From UBA10438 sp964432155 (lineage in GTDB: Bacteria > Bacteroidota > Ignavibacteria > Kapaibacteriales > Kapaibacteriaceae), in the NCBI GenBank assembly GCA_964432155.1, contig CAYSMF010000016.1:1-48905 (forward strand): a stretch of DNA of 48,905 bases, written 5' to 3'. The notes below the pieces were generated by a model. That model saw only the letters and a list, made by a program, of their open reading frames with translations. It was not told the DNA's origin and did not search any database. Shown here in pieces: positions 1 through 9,452 of this stretch (position 1 is its first letter; every line of letters starts with the position of its first letter). The translations under genes were made by a program, and so were the position numbers.

Positions 1-27
1 CATCGTTGAATATCCCATTCACGAATA

Positions 28-124
28 CCCGGGGCGTTGCCCCGGGCTGGGATGTTTCGCGCCGTTGGCGCTCTTAAGCTATTAGGGCCGAAGGCCCGAC
101 CTATATCGGGCCGGGGCATCGCCC
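28..124. repeat. Hairpin-rich intergenic repeat
   Basis: Four short GC-rich inverted repeats follow one another, each closed by a 3-nt loop: 28-46 (CCCGGGGC-GTT-GCCCCGGG), 59-71 (GCGCC-GTT-GGCGC), 85-97 (GGGCC-GAA-GGCCC) and 114-124 (GGGC-ATC-GCCC). An alternative 7-bp stem pairs 93-99 with 106-112 and excludes the third hairpin, and 111-117 could pair with 39-45 instead of the first stem. No coding sense is apparent. The array lies just beyond the stop of the antiporter gene, so it could also act at that transcript's 3' end. It resembles dispersed GC-rich repeats I associate with Bacteroidota-type genomes, but only one copy is visible in this window. Confidence 0.7.
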
Positions 125-146
125 TAGCTACGCATTACAAGCCCCC

Positions 147-1937
147 TTATCCAACGATAAGGCCTCGTTGAGCGCGCATGCGTTGTTCTTGTTGTTGTAT
201 GAGCTCGGGAGCTGCACCGAGATACGCAAGGACATGCGTAAAGACGCTGATACTTGATTCGAATTCTTCGACGATCACAAGATCTGCGCCCTTTTCACGC
301 ACAGCACCGCAATCTTGCAGGTAGCGCGACCGAACGATGATCTGTACGTCAGGACGCATGCGACGGATTGCTTCGACGCCGCGCACGAGGGCCATGGTGT
401 TGTTGATGGCAACAATGACAACAGCTGCGTCGCGCACGCCCCCTCGCTGTAGCGTTTCCACATCGGTAATGTCGCCAGCGATCACGGGCTCGCCACGCTC
501 ACGCATGCGTGCTACAGTATCACGATTAAGCTCGATGATGCTGTACGGAATGCCTGTTTCCTTGAACACGTGCGCTACATGTGTTCCTAACACGCCACCA
601 CCAATGACTACAACCATTGGCTTCTTCTTCTCATCAGTCGGCGTCTCGAGCTTAATCATTCCACGCTCATCGTCCATGCTCCATCGACGAAGTGCAGGAA
701 TTGCATTTGCCAACGGCACGACACGTTCGGCAACATGCGGCGCGAAGGTGACAAGCGTTGGTGTGATGATCATCGTCACGATGATTGCAACCAGCATGTT
801 CTGGAAGTCTGTTGACGAGATTACTTGATACTCAACACCAAGAGAGATCAACAGGAATGAAAACTCCCCAACCTGCGCCAAGATCATTGCCGCCATCACA
901 GCAGTGCGAATAGGAAGTCGCAGGGCAATCAGAATTGCTGCAACAACCAACGCATTGACGAGCAAGACAAGAACAGCTGAGCCAATATTCGTTGGCAGAG
1001 CAACGAGATTGACCTTCACGAGCAGGCCTACCGAGAGGAAGAAGACACTCGTAAACGCATCACGCAAGGGCTGAAGGGTTTTCTCTAGGAGATGACTTTC
1101 CTCACTGCCAGCAATCGCCATTCCGGCAATGAATGCACCAAGCGCCATTGATACGCCAGCAACCGATGTAATCCACGCAGCACTGAAGCAGAGTCCGAGC
1201 GCACCAAGAATGAGTACCTCCTGGTGATTCGTGCGTGCAACGTAGGCCATGATGCGTGGCATGAGCTTGCGCATGCCAACAAGCAGACCACCGGTTACAC
1301 CAATCAATACGAGAATGCGTGCGATTGCATCAACAATCTCAATGTCACCACCGAGAACGTCAACGAGCCACGTTGTGAGCAGCGTAGGATGCGCAGAACC
1401 ATGCTCGGATAACATTGTCACGACGATCATCATCGGGACAACAGCAATGTCTTGAAAGATCAGAATCCCGAGTACCGCTCGACCATGGGGCGCATGGAGT
1501 TCTTTTCGATCACTCAAGAGCTTGGTACAGATCGCTGTCGAACTCACGGCCATTGCCATACCGATCAGAATTGCACCATTAATGTCGATATCCGAGCCCG
1601 CCCACTGTCCGGTGAGATATGCTCCAACACCGATGACAACTGAACTGAGTAGGACTTGTAAGGGGCCACCAATGAACACAATCGATTTCAGCTTGCGCAT
1701 GTCGTCGATCGAAAACTCGAGGCCGATCGTGAACAACAACAGCACGATACCGAGCTCGGAGATCGATGATATGATCGCGTCTTGTTCAACAAGGCCGAAT
1801 CCAGACGGACCAAGGATGAGCCCCGTAGCAATCAAACCAATAATCGGTGGAAGCTTGACGCGCTGAAAGATCATCACAACCGCAAGGGCTCCGACGCACA
1901 GAAGTACAAGCTCGTCAAGGAATTCAAGCGTGTGCAT
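147..1937 (-). CDS. CPA2-family monovalent cation:proton antiporter with C-terminal RCK (TrkA-N) domain
   Basis: A membrane antiporter of the KefB/YbaL type, expected to exchange Na+ or K+ for protons across the inner membrane. The first ~400 of 596 residues are a run of about 12 hydrophobic segments and start with the family signature KLPPIIGLIATGLILGPSG. A nucleotide-binding Rossmann RCK domain follows (VVVIGGGVLGTHVAHVF at about 440, then an acidic strand end in SIIELN), which would gate transport in response to NAD(H) or a similar ligand. The ATG at 1937 is preferred over the TTG at 1949 because GGAGAG lies 4 nt before it. The gene overlaps the yggS stop by 14 nt, so the two are probably translated together. 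The C-terminal TrkA-C domain found in some relatives is not evident. Ion specificity cannot be read from the sequence. Confidence 0.9.
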   Translation of the reverse strand: MHTLEFLDELVLLCVGALAVVMIFQRVKLPPIIGLIATGLILGPSGFGLVEQDAIISSISELGIVLLLFTIGLEFSIDDMRKLKSIVFIGGPLQVLLSSVVIGVGAYLTGQWAGSDIDINGAILIGMAMAVSSTAICTKLLSDRKELHAPHGRAVLGILIFQDIAVVPMMIVVTMLSEHGSAHPTLLTTWLVDVLGGDIEIVDAIARILVLIGVTGGLLVGMRKLMPRIMAYVARTNHQEVLILGALGLCFSAAWITSVAGVSMALGAFIAGMAIAGSEESHLLEKTLQPLRDAFTSVFFLSVGLLVKVNLVALPTNIGSAVLVLLVNALVVAAILIALRLPIRTAVMAAMILAQVGEFSFLLISLGVEYQVISSTDFQNMLVAIIVTMIITPTLVTFAPHVAERVVPLANAIPALRRWSMDDERGMIKLETPTDEKKKPMVVVIGGGVLGTHVAHVFKETGIPYSIIELNRDTVARMRERGEPVIAGDITDVETLQRGGVRDAAVVIVAINNTMALVRGVEAIRRMRPDVQIIVRSRYLQDCGAVREKGADLVIVEEFESSISVFTHVLAYLGAAPELIQQQEQRMRAQRGLIVG

Positions 1938-2616
1938 TGCGCTCTCCAAATGCCGCCGTGCCTACACGTACAATCGTGGAGCCTTCGGCAATCGCCCATG
2001 CAAGATCGCTCGACATCCCCATGGAGAGTTCCGTTCGCGTGCCGTTGGCTGCGTCATAGGCATCACGAATACCTCGCAACGTAGCGAAGCACCTACGAAC
2101 TGTCGTCTCGTCATCACTGAGGGCACCAATCGTCATGAACCCAACAATCCGCAGCGCCGAGCACGTTTGTACGTGATCAACAAGCATCCACACATCTTCC
2201 GGCGCAACACCATGCTTCGATGCTTCACCGGACGTGTTGACTTCGATCATGACATCGATGGATGTTCCACGCTTTTCGCACGTGCGCTGTACTTCGTCGG
2301 CAAGACTGACGCGATCAATAGACTGAATGCATGCTGCTCGACCGACAACGTCGCGCACCTTATTGGTCTGTAGATGACCGATGAAGTGCCATGTGATATC
2401 AGCATCAGTAAGTGCGTCAACTTTGGGTACGAGCTCTTGTACGCGATTCTCGCCAAAGAAATGCTCACCCGCGGCAAGCGCCTCACGCAAGGTCTCTGGT
2501 GTCTGTGTCTTTGTTGCAAGCATGAGCCGCACTTCTCGAGGATCGCGTCCAGCTGCCTGAGCAGCGACACGGATCTGTTCGTGAATACGAGCAACGTTGG
2601 CGCGAATGTCTTGCAT
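1924..2616 (-). CDS. yggS: YggS/PROSC-family pyridoxal phosphate homeostasis protein
   Basis: A 230-aa single-domain PLP-binding protein of the alanine-racemase N-terminal fold, which buffers the cell's pyridoxal phosphate rather than acting as an enzyme. Visible family marks are the PLP lysine in LMLATKTQT, the HFFGENRVQEL stretch, the WHFIGHLQTNKV strand, and the phosphate-binding end SMGMSSDLAWAIAEGST followed by VRVGTAAFGER. The start at 2616 (MQDIRANVARIHEQI) gives the normal family length; longer upstream reading runs into the end of the preceding gene. It begins 8 nt after the stop of the secreted BNR protein and overlaps the antiporter start, so it sits in the middle of a four-gene minus-strand run. 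There is no strong Shine-Dalgarno, which suggests coupling to the gene before it. Confidence 0.93.
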   Translation of the reverse strand: MQDIRANVARIHEQIRVAAQAAGRDPREVRLMLATKTQTPETLREALAAGEHFFGENRVQELVPKVDALTDADITWHFIGHLQTNKVRDVVGRAACIQSIDRVSLADEVQRTCEKRGTSIDVMIEVNTSGEASKHGVAPEDVWMLVDHVQTCSALRIVGFMTIGALSDDETTVRRCFATLRGIRDAYDAANGTRTELSMGMSSDLAWAIAEGSTIVRVGTAAFGERNAHA

Positions 2617-2624
2617 TGGGTTGT

Positions 2625-5600
2625 TTACTTGACGATGCTGAATGAACGAGAACGTACGACTGATCCTTGTGCTACCGTTACAACGTACGTGCCTGCCGCA
2701 TAGCTTGCGAGCGACACTTCCTGACACAGCGTTGCGCATACCTGCTGATACACATCACGTCCGTCAACCGTTGTGATGCGAAGATTCCAGGAGGTGGATG
2801 CTTCAAATGGTGAACACAGTGTCACGCGATCGCTCGCTGGATTTGGCTCAACACGGAGTGTTGCGCTGTTCTGCTCTTGTGTGTCAACCGACGTCAGGAT
2901 GCCTGTTACGAACGACCGTCGATCAGAGAATGGACCGGTAGCATCAATGTCTTGCGCTCGCACACGCCAGAAGTAGCGCTTGTTGTTTTCGAGTCCGCGC
3001 ACACGCACAGTGGTATCGGCAAGCTGGTCTACTTTGGCAACAATCGGATTGAACGCTGCATTTGAGCCTACCTCGATACCATACCCGACTGCCATTGGCA
3101 CGCGATTCCATACCAGGTCCACGGCAGTTACTGCCGTTGCACCAGCAGCTGGACTCACCAGTGCAGGCGGACGGATTTGCGTCGTGAAGAACCACGACTC
3201 AGAAGCCCCACCGCCACCACCGCCGCCATAAGCTTCAACATTCCAGAAGTATTGAACGGGTCCTGCTTCAAGTGTCACATCCATGAACGCGGCTGTGATT
3301 CCTGAGAACACTGCAACTGAATCCGGACGATCTGCACGCCAGAGTCGTACGGTATAGCTCGTTGCTCCTTCTGCTGGCGACCACGTGAGCGTTGTATCGA
3401 GTCCGATACCACGATCGGCGTTTACCGGTGTACGAAGCTGTACACGCGCCGGGCGGTCTGGTAGCGAAATGATGCGACCCGTAAACGTCCCACGTCCGTG
3501 GGTTGCGACAGCGATCTGTCCATCGGACTGACGAGCAATCACCATGTCACATGGAACATTGCCAATCTCATCCGGCGAGGCCTGCGTCCATACTGTCGAC
3601 ATCCCATTTGCCTGCGGCGTGAAGTACACGCCTGTAGACGTTGCAGCTACAAGCACTGTGGTTGCGTCAGACATCGTGGCAACAGCAAGCCAATTCACTG
3701 CCGGCCCGCTCCCTGCACCAGATAGTTGTTCCTCGAGATTACCCGAGATTGGCGTCCACTTCGCGCCAGCATTCGTCGACTCCCAGATACTCACAACGCC
3801 GTAGTTCGAGAAGCATGCATAGACGTGATCTGGATTCGATGGATGGACCGTAAGTGAGTTCACAAATGCGCGTGGCATCGTTGCGCCGGTGATATCAATC
3901 GGTTGAGGCATTCCTTCTTGAGCACGCTCAATGCGAAAGATCTTACCATTCGACGTCGCGTAGTACACACGATGGTCCTTCGACCCCGCAGGCGATGTAG
4001 CGCAGACAGCAGAGATCTGCGCCGCACCAACGTTTGTGCTTGAGAGCGAATCCCAGTTGACGGACGACGAATCGTTGACATCACGCGGAAGGTCACGCAG
4101 ATCACTGTTACGCCAGAGAATCTCCCCACCTGCGAGATACATCACATGATCGTCCACAGGGTGAAGCACATACGGATTGATGAACAGGAAGTTGTCGCTC
4201 CCTGGTGGATCCACGCGCGCACGCGATAGCTCAGTTCCAGTTGTATCGCGATCAATCACATACATGCGACCTTGCTGCGACGAGTAATATTCTTTACGAC
4301 CACTGTCGGCATAGTAACAGTATGCACCATCACCGCCTCCAAGGCGATACCAATGGATCTGCCCATCGGCTACGCGTGTGCCCCATGTGGCGTTGTCTTG
4401 CATTCCACCCATGAGTCGCGTACTACCAGCACGTTCTTCCTGCGCAATCGTGTAGAACTGCGTCGTGAGATACCTGTTGTTGAGTTCATCCCACGACACC
4501 TCATTGTCACGAATGCGAGATGTCCGTTGAATTCCACCGTCGTTTACACTGATAACAACGTCCTTGTTCTTCGGATGAAACAGCGCGTCGTGTTGGTCTG
4601 GATGATGACGTTCATACGATGAGTAGCGATCCCACTTTGGTATGTCCTTCCAGTAGCCCCCTATCCATGCGTTCGTGGTTGCCGTGCGAAACGCATCCGT
4701 TGAGCGGTAGAGGTTCGTGCCACCAATCAGCACAAGGTTCGAGTCGTGCGGCGATACACGAATGAACAAGTCGTATCCACCTTGCGAATAGAAATCGCCG
4801 CGCTGAGCATCACTCAGTGGTACACTCGCCGAGCGGTCCTCCCAGCGTCCAAGTGTATCGCCTGCTGGACGATGATACTTCCAGATGCTGTGCCATTCAT
4901 ACTGGAGCTGTCCGCGATAGACTGTCGAACCTTGTGTTCCACGATCTGGTGTTTCTGCAAGAACCATGATGTCGTCTGGTGCCTGTGGCACCGCGCTCAA
5001 CACGATACGAGCAGNNNNNNNNNNNNNNNNNNNNNNNNNNNNNNNNNNNNNNNNNNNNNNNNNNNNNNNNNNNNNNNNNNNNNNNNNNNNNNNNNNNNNN
5101 NNNNNNNNNNNNNNAGAACCATGATGTCGTCTGGTGCCTGTGGCACCGCGCTCAACACGATACGAGCAGTCTTTGCATCCATTCCAGGAGGTGTGACATT
5201 CGTCCATGTAACTCCATCGGTGGAGCGATAAATACCCCATCGCGATGCAATGGCGGCAATACTTCCTGTTGATGCACTGAGTGCTGCGTACATCGCGCCA
5301 GAAGGCGTCACAACAACATCACTGAACAATGCATTGCTCGTGAGCGTCGGTGCCCATGTCTGTCCGCCATTCGTCGAGCGGTAGATACCTGCGCGTGCAG
5401 TAGCAACATAGACCTCGTTACTGTCGCGCTTCGGATGCGTTACGATGCGCCATGTGTATGCGAATTGATTATTCGACGGCGTAGTAGTCGATACAGTTGA
5501 TAGCAGCTGGAACCATGATTCGCCGTTGTTGGTCGATTTCCAGATTCCGTTGCCGGAGATCTGTGCAGAGTTACCGTAAACCTCGCCGGTGCCATAGTAC

Positions 5601-6076
5601 CACACGTTGCGCGCCCATGGGCGGACGTCTTGTGCGATGCAGGTAACCGAGTGAAGTTGAAACGGACGTGTCGTTAGCTTCCACGACGTTCCGGAGTCGG
5701 TGGTTTTCCAAACGCCCCCTGACACCGCGCCAGCAAGCATCGTGGCATCATTGTTGACGTCGAAGGCAATAGCACGTGTACGACCACCAATGTTAGCCGG
5801 ACCTCTGTGCGTCCATGCACCATACTGCTGCACGTCCTCACCTTGCTTCATACTGGCCAGAACCTTTGCTGTCGAGCCTGGCAGACGATCGGCAAATGCG
5901 AGTTCACGATCGCGGATACCATCGGGGATCTGACCCGTTGCTGGATCACGATACTTCATCAACGTGAAGTCACGTCGCCCTTGCACCGATTGTCCATCAC
6001 CGGCGCGATCGGTTGCACAACCACCAACAAGTGCGATGCACACACTTGTACAAACAAGCATTCGGAGATACATCAT
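2625..6076 (-). CDS. T9SS-type secreted BNR/Asp-box (sortilin-like) protein with FnIII domains, split by a scaffold gap
   Basis: One long exported protein, interrupted only by the artificial gap at 5015-5114. Removing the 100 N and one copy of the duplicated 55 bp leaves 3297 nt, a clean 1098-aa frame. The N-terminus is hydrophobic and ends in a lipobox-like LVGGC (about residue 20). Asp-box repeats of beta-propeller type follow: WKTTDSGTSW, WKSTNNGESW, YRSTNGGQTW and YRSTDGVTW. Two fibronectin type III-like domains lie at roughly 825-1015 and contain a run of seven glycines. The last ~75 residues match a type IX sorting domain: VEPNPASDRV, a central DGRDVY, then AAGTYVVTV. The start ATGATG overlaps the stop of the flippase gene. 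A surface or released propeller protein is likely; its substrate is unknown. A lipobox together with a T9SS tail is unusual. Confidence 0.85.
5015..5114. other. Scaffold gap (100 N) flanked by a duplicated 55-mer
   Basis: The 55 bases at 4960-5014 are repeated exactly at 5115-5169. An overlap of exactly 55 fits two contigs from a k=55 assembly that were scaffolded without merging. Collapsing it restores the reading frame of the secreted BNR gene, so no sequence is likely to be missing. Confidence 0.93.
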
Positions 6077-7548
6077 CTGCGTACGAGAGAGAAGAGTGTC
6101 TGGATCATTGATGTGCCAACAACTCCAGTTACCGCAAGTGTTCCCAGATACACCGGCAGCGCTAGGAGTTCAGCAGCAATGCGATATGCATGATCTGTTG
6201 GAATCATCATTACGCCGGCGTAGATCACAGCCGTTGCAAGCACCGTAGCGAGGATGCGACGAAGATCATAGCGAATAGGATAGATCTTCCGTTGCACCAC
6301 GTACAGGATGGCTGCACTTGCGAGATAGGACGCCACCTTCGCCCAGGCCGCCCCCTCCATACCGAAGAACGGCACCAGAAGGAACGTAGCACCAACGCTA
6401 ATCGCAGCAGCAACACCAGTTGCAAGCGGGAACCACGACGTGCGCTTGGTGATATGAAAGCCTGCAGCCATGTTGATGAATACGCCATTGAAGTAGTAGG
6501 CGAACAACACGATCGGTACGATGCTTAGTCCTGACCAGTATGCCTCGTTCACAAAGCGTCCACCTACGAATGGCAGTGCCACGACATGGGGCATTGCAAG
6601 ACTCGTGATGAGGAAGATTGCGCCGCATACAGCCGTAAACAACGTCATGACACGGGCGAACAATGCAGGTGCATCAGCATCATCACGATGATTGAGGTAG
6701 AACGGCTTCCATGCGTACTCAAACACCGTCACAAACATCATCATCGGAATCGCCAGACGGAAGTTTGTCTGATACACGCCAACTGCAGCACTACCCATAA
6801 GGAGCATCATGATCGGACGGTCGGCTACCTGTACCATGATGGATGAGAAGTTCGATGGAACTGTCGGCAATCCGAATCGCAGCATCTCGCGGAGCAGACT
6901 CGTGCACGCGCTCCAATGATGTCGAAGCGTGCTCACCACACCGCGGTAGTGCGGAACAAAGAATAGCAGTGTAGTGGCACTTCCCAGAATACCGGCGAGA
7001 ATCACTCCTTCAATGTGCCTACGCATGATCACAACAAAGAGCACGTTCAGCGCTACCGTCATCACGATCGATACCAACCGCAGGAGCGCAAACGTGCGCG
7101 GACGCTGCTGCATGCGCAGGCGGGCAAATGGGATGAGCACAATCGCATCCAGCAATGGAATCAGCGATGCAAGAGCGACGAGCCATGCACCGTCTGATCC
7201 TAGTTGCAGAAGGGGTGATGCAGCAATTGGCGCGGCCGCCAGCACCGTCAGACCCGTCACGACGCAACCAATAGCGAACACCGTTGCAACAGCAATGCTA
7301 TACACACGTCGATTGCGTTCGTCGTCTGTGCGCTCCCAAAAGCGCATAAACGCGGGTTCCATGCCCAGTGAATACACGATGTTCACGAAGGCAATCATCG
7401 CATACAATGCCGTTACGTCGCCGATTTCCTCCTTCGACAGGTAGTTCGTGTACAGCGGTGTCAGCAGGAAGGTGAGAAACCTTCCCAATACTGTTGAGAC
7501 GCCGTAGACGAGCGTATCTGAGGCAAGTGCGCGAATCTTTGACTGCAT
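6073..7548 (-). CDS. Polysaccharide biosynthesis / oligosaccharide flippase family protein (MATE-like, Wzx type)
   Basis: A 491-aa integral membrane protein with about 12-14 hydrophobic helices in the MOP (multidrug/oligosaccharidyl-lipid/polysaccharide) exporter pattern. The N-terminus reads MQSKIRALASDTLVYGVSTV followed by LGRFLTFLLTPLYTNYLS, typical of Wzx-like flippases that move lipid-linked glycans across the inner membrane. The start at 7548 is chosen over the upstream in-frame TTG (7602) because the longer form would overlap the presumed promoter and add a Cys/His-rich tail foreign to the family. A TAnnTTTG box lies at 7600-7607 on this strand. The stop overlaps the start of the secreted BNR gene (ATGA). 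No other capsule or O-antigen genes are next to it, so the glycan is unknown. Confidence 0.85.
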   Translation of the reverse strand: MQSKIRALASDTLVYGVSTVLGRFLTFLLTPLYTNYLSKEEIGDVTALYAMIAFVNIVYSLGMEPAFMRFWERTDDERNRRVYSIAVATVFAIGCVVTGLTVLAAAPIAASPLLQLGSDGAWLVALASLIPLLDAIVLIPFARLRMQQRPRTFALLRLVSIVMTVALNVLFVVIMRRHIEGVILAGILGSATTLLFFVPHYRGVVSTLRHHWSACTSLLREMLRFGLPTVPSNFSSIMVQVADRPIMMLLMGSAAVGVYQTNFRLAIPMMMFVTVFEYAWKPFYLNHRDDADAPALFARVMTLFTAVCGAIFLITSLAMPHVVALPFVGGRFVNEAYWSGLSIVPIVLFAYYFNGVFINMAAGFHITKRTSWFPLATGVAAAISVGATFLLVPFFGMEGAAWAKVASYLASAAILYVVQRKIYPIRYDLRRILATVLATAVIYAGVMMIPTDHAYRIAAELLALPVYLGTLAVTGVVGTSMIQTLFSLVRR

Positions 7549-7583
7549 AGCAGACAGCGTTGGTGTGCGGCAGCGATGGAACG

Positions 7584-7591
7584 TAGATTTG
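7584..7591 (+). promoter_or_regulatory. Putative -7 promoter box (TAGATTTG) for the M28 peptidase
   Basis: It matches the Bacteroidota TAnnTTTG element and lies 28 nt before the ATG at 7620. No convincing -33 TTTG is seen at the usual spacing. It faces the minus-strand box at 7600-7607, so the two divergent promoters are interleaved. Confidence 0.5.
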
Positions 7592-7599
7592 TGTGTCTG

Positions 7600-7607
7600 C
7601 AAACATA
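7600..7607 (-). promoter_or_regulatory. Putative -7 promoter box (TATGTTTG) for the flippase operon
   Basis: On the minus strand it reads TATGTTTG, matching TAnnTTTG, about 50 nt before the flippase ATG at 7548. It is only 8 bp from the opposing box at 7584-7591; simultaneous use of both would require polymerases on the same DNA. Confidence 0.5.
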
Positions 7608-7619
7608 GGTCAGGTCAAC

Positions 7620-9446
7620 ATGCGTACACGGCGTTTTCTGCTTTCGGCAGTACTCATCCTTTCGGGAGTCTGCTCTCATCTCGTTGCTCAGGTTCCTTCG
7701 ACACTCGAAGGCATGCGACTGTACAAGCATGTCGAGTATCTGGCATCGGACAGCTGCACTGGCCGCGCTCCTGGTACCCGAGGTATCGAGAATGCTGCAG
7801 CCTACATTATCGAGCAGCTGAAGACCTTCCAGGTGCAGCCTGCCGGACGTGATGGGTATCGCGATACGTTCCGTCTGACATCGGGTGTTACGCTTGGTAC
7901 CGACAATGCTGTCACCTATGAAGTGCGCATCGAACGTCCTGGCATTCCTCTCGATCAAGTCAAGCCAACCAAGCTCGGATGGAAGGTCGGCGTCGACTAT
8001 CAACCATGGGGCTTCTCGGAATCAGGTACAGCCACAGGCGACGTCGTCTTTGCCGGATATGGTCTTTCAGCAGCGAGCTACGACGACTATGCATCCGTGG
8101 ATGTCAAAGGCAAGGTGGTTGTGCTCCTGCGCGGCGTACCGAAGTGGGCAGCCAAGGATCCAGCGTTCTCGCAGCAATCGTCTGTGCGAGCGAAGGCAAC
8201 GCGTGCTCGTGATAAGGGTGCTGTCGCCGTGATCTTCGTCAACGAGCGTGGTGATTCCGCCGATGTCCTTGCACGGTTCGGACTCGACCGACTTGGTAAG
8301 AACTCGGGCATTCTCGCACTGCAAGCCCGTCGCTCATCGTGCGCAAAGATCTTCCCTCCAAAGGGCACATCGCTGTTCGTCGCCGAAACAGAGATTGAAA
8401 AGACCAAGAAGCCGATGTCCTTCGTGCTGGAAAACACACGCGCGACCGTCACCACATCTCTCGTGTTTACCGAGAGCATCACCAGCAACATCATCGGCAT
8501 GATTCCCGGATCGGATCCATCATTGTCTGGCGAATACGTTGTGATCGGTGCACACTATGATCACCTCGGCATGGGTGATGAAAACTCGCTCGCAGCCTCC
8601 ACAGCTCCCGCAATTCACCACGGTGCAGATGACAACGCGTCTGGTACCGCCGGCATGCTTGAACTTGCTTCACGCTTCTCCGAAAAGCCAACACGTCGAT
8701 CAATCTTGGTGATGGGCTTCAGCGGTGAGGAAAAGGGGCTTCTCGGATCGAAGCATTGGGTGTCCAGCCCAACAGTTCCGTTGAAGAACATCGCAGCAAT
8801 GATCAACCTCGACATGATCGGACGTTTGACGAAGCAAAAGCTGAACATTCAGGGCGTGGGTACATCACCTGTATGGCCAGCTCTTATTGATTCTGCAAAG
8901 GTTGGAACGCAATTCACGATCTCTACAACAGCCGACGGCTTCGGTCCGAGCGATCACTCGTCGTTTACCGCAAAGAGTATCCCTGTGTTGTTCTTCTTCA
9001 CAGGATTGCATAGCGACTATCACCGTCCGTCGGACACGTACGACAAGATCAATGCCGACGGTCAAGCATCGATCGTCAGCATGGTTGAGAACATTGTACG
9101 TCGCGTCGCCGATGCACCAACACGTCCAGAGTTCACACAGGGAGCCGATAAGCAGGCGTCAACACAGTCGTCCAGCATCGCACTCAAGGTCTCTTTTGGT
9201 GTCGTACCCGACTATAGCGACGATCCACAAGGATTGCGTATCACGGGTGTCAAGGCTAACTCAGCAGCTGAGAAGGCTGGCCTCAAGGGTGAAGACATCA
9301 TCACGAAGATGGGCTCGACAACAATCAAGAACATCTACGATCTGATGACGGCCCTTGGCGCATTCAAGCCGGGTGATACCACAGAGGTAACGGTTCTTCG
9401 CAACGACAAGCCTGTGACGATGAAGGTCACCTTCGGCGGCAAGTAA
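7620..9446 (+). CDS. Secreted M28-family zinc aminopeptidase with C-terminal PDZ domain
   Basis: A 608-aa exported metallopeptidase. The signal peptide is MRTRRFLLSAVLILSGVCSH with cleavage near LVAQ, which fixes the start at 7620 and not at the in-frame GTG at 7593. A PA-like insert (GDVVFAGYGLSAASYDDYAS, then GKVVVLLRG) occupies about 130-260. The catalytic core shows all five expected metal ligands: His in GAHYDHLG, Asp in HHGADDNASG, the Glu pair in SGEEKGLLGS, Asp in INLDMIG, and the late His in HSDYHRPSD. A PDZ domain at about 520-608 (GLRITGVKANSAAEKAGLKG) should bind peptide ends or partners. It probably acts in the periplasm or on the surface as an aminopeptidase. The glycosyltransferase gene starts 6 nt after the stop. 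Confidence 0.93.
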   Translation: MRTRRFLLSAVLILSGVCSHLVAQVPSTLEGMRLYKHVEYLASDSCTGRAPGTRGIENAAAYIIEQLKTFQVQPAGRDGYRDTFRLTSGVTLGTDNAVTYEVRIERPGIPLDQVKPTKLGWKVGVDYQPWGFSESGTATGDVVFAGYGLSAASYDDYASVDVKGKVVVLLRGVPKWAAKDPAFSQQSSVRAKATRARDKGAVAVIFVNERGDSADVLARFGLDRLGKNSGILALQARRSSCAKIFPPKGTSLFVAETEIEKTKKPMSFVLENTRATVTTSLVFTESITSNIIGMIPGSDPSLSGEYVVIGAHYDHLGMGDENSLAASTAPAIHHGADDNASGTAGMLELASRFSEKPTRRSILVMGFSGEEKGLLGSKHWVSSPTVPLKNIAAMINLDMIGRLTKQKLNIQGVGTSPVWPALIDSAKVGTQFTISTTADGFGPSDHSSFTAKSIPVLFFFTGLHSDYHRPSDTYDKINADGQASIVSMVENIVRRVADAPTRPEFTQGADKQASTQSSSIALKVSFGVVPDYSDDPQGLRITGVKANSAAEKAGLKGEDIITKMGSTTIKNIYDLMTALGAFKPGDTTEVTVLRNDKPVTMKVTFGGK

Positions 9447-9452
9447 GCAGCG

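Noticed and set aside
4960..5169. A 55-bp direct repeat as a biological duplication
   Set aside because: The same 55-bp length recurs at the second 100-N gap, which points to assembly k-mer overlap.
7549..7602. Upstream TTG start for the flippase
   Set aside because: It overlaps the promoter box and adds a non-membrane extension; MQSKIRAL at 7548 starts like the family.
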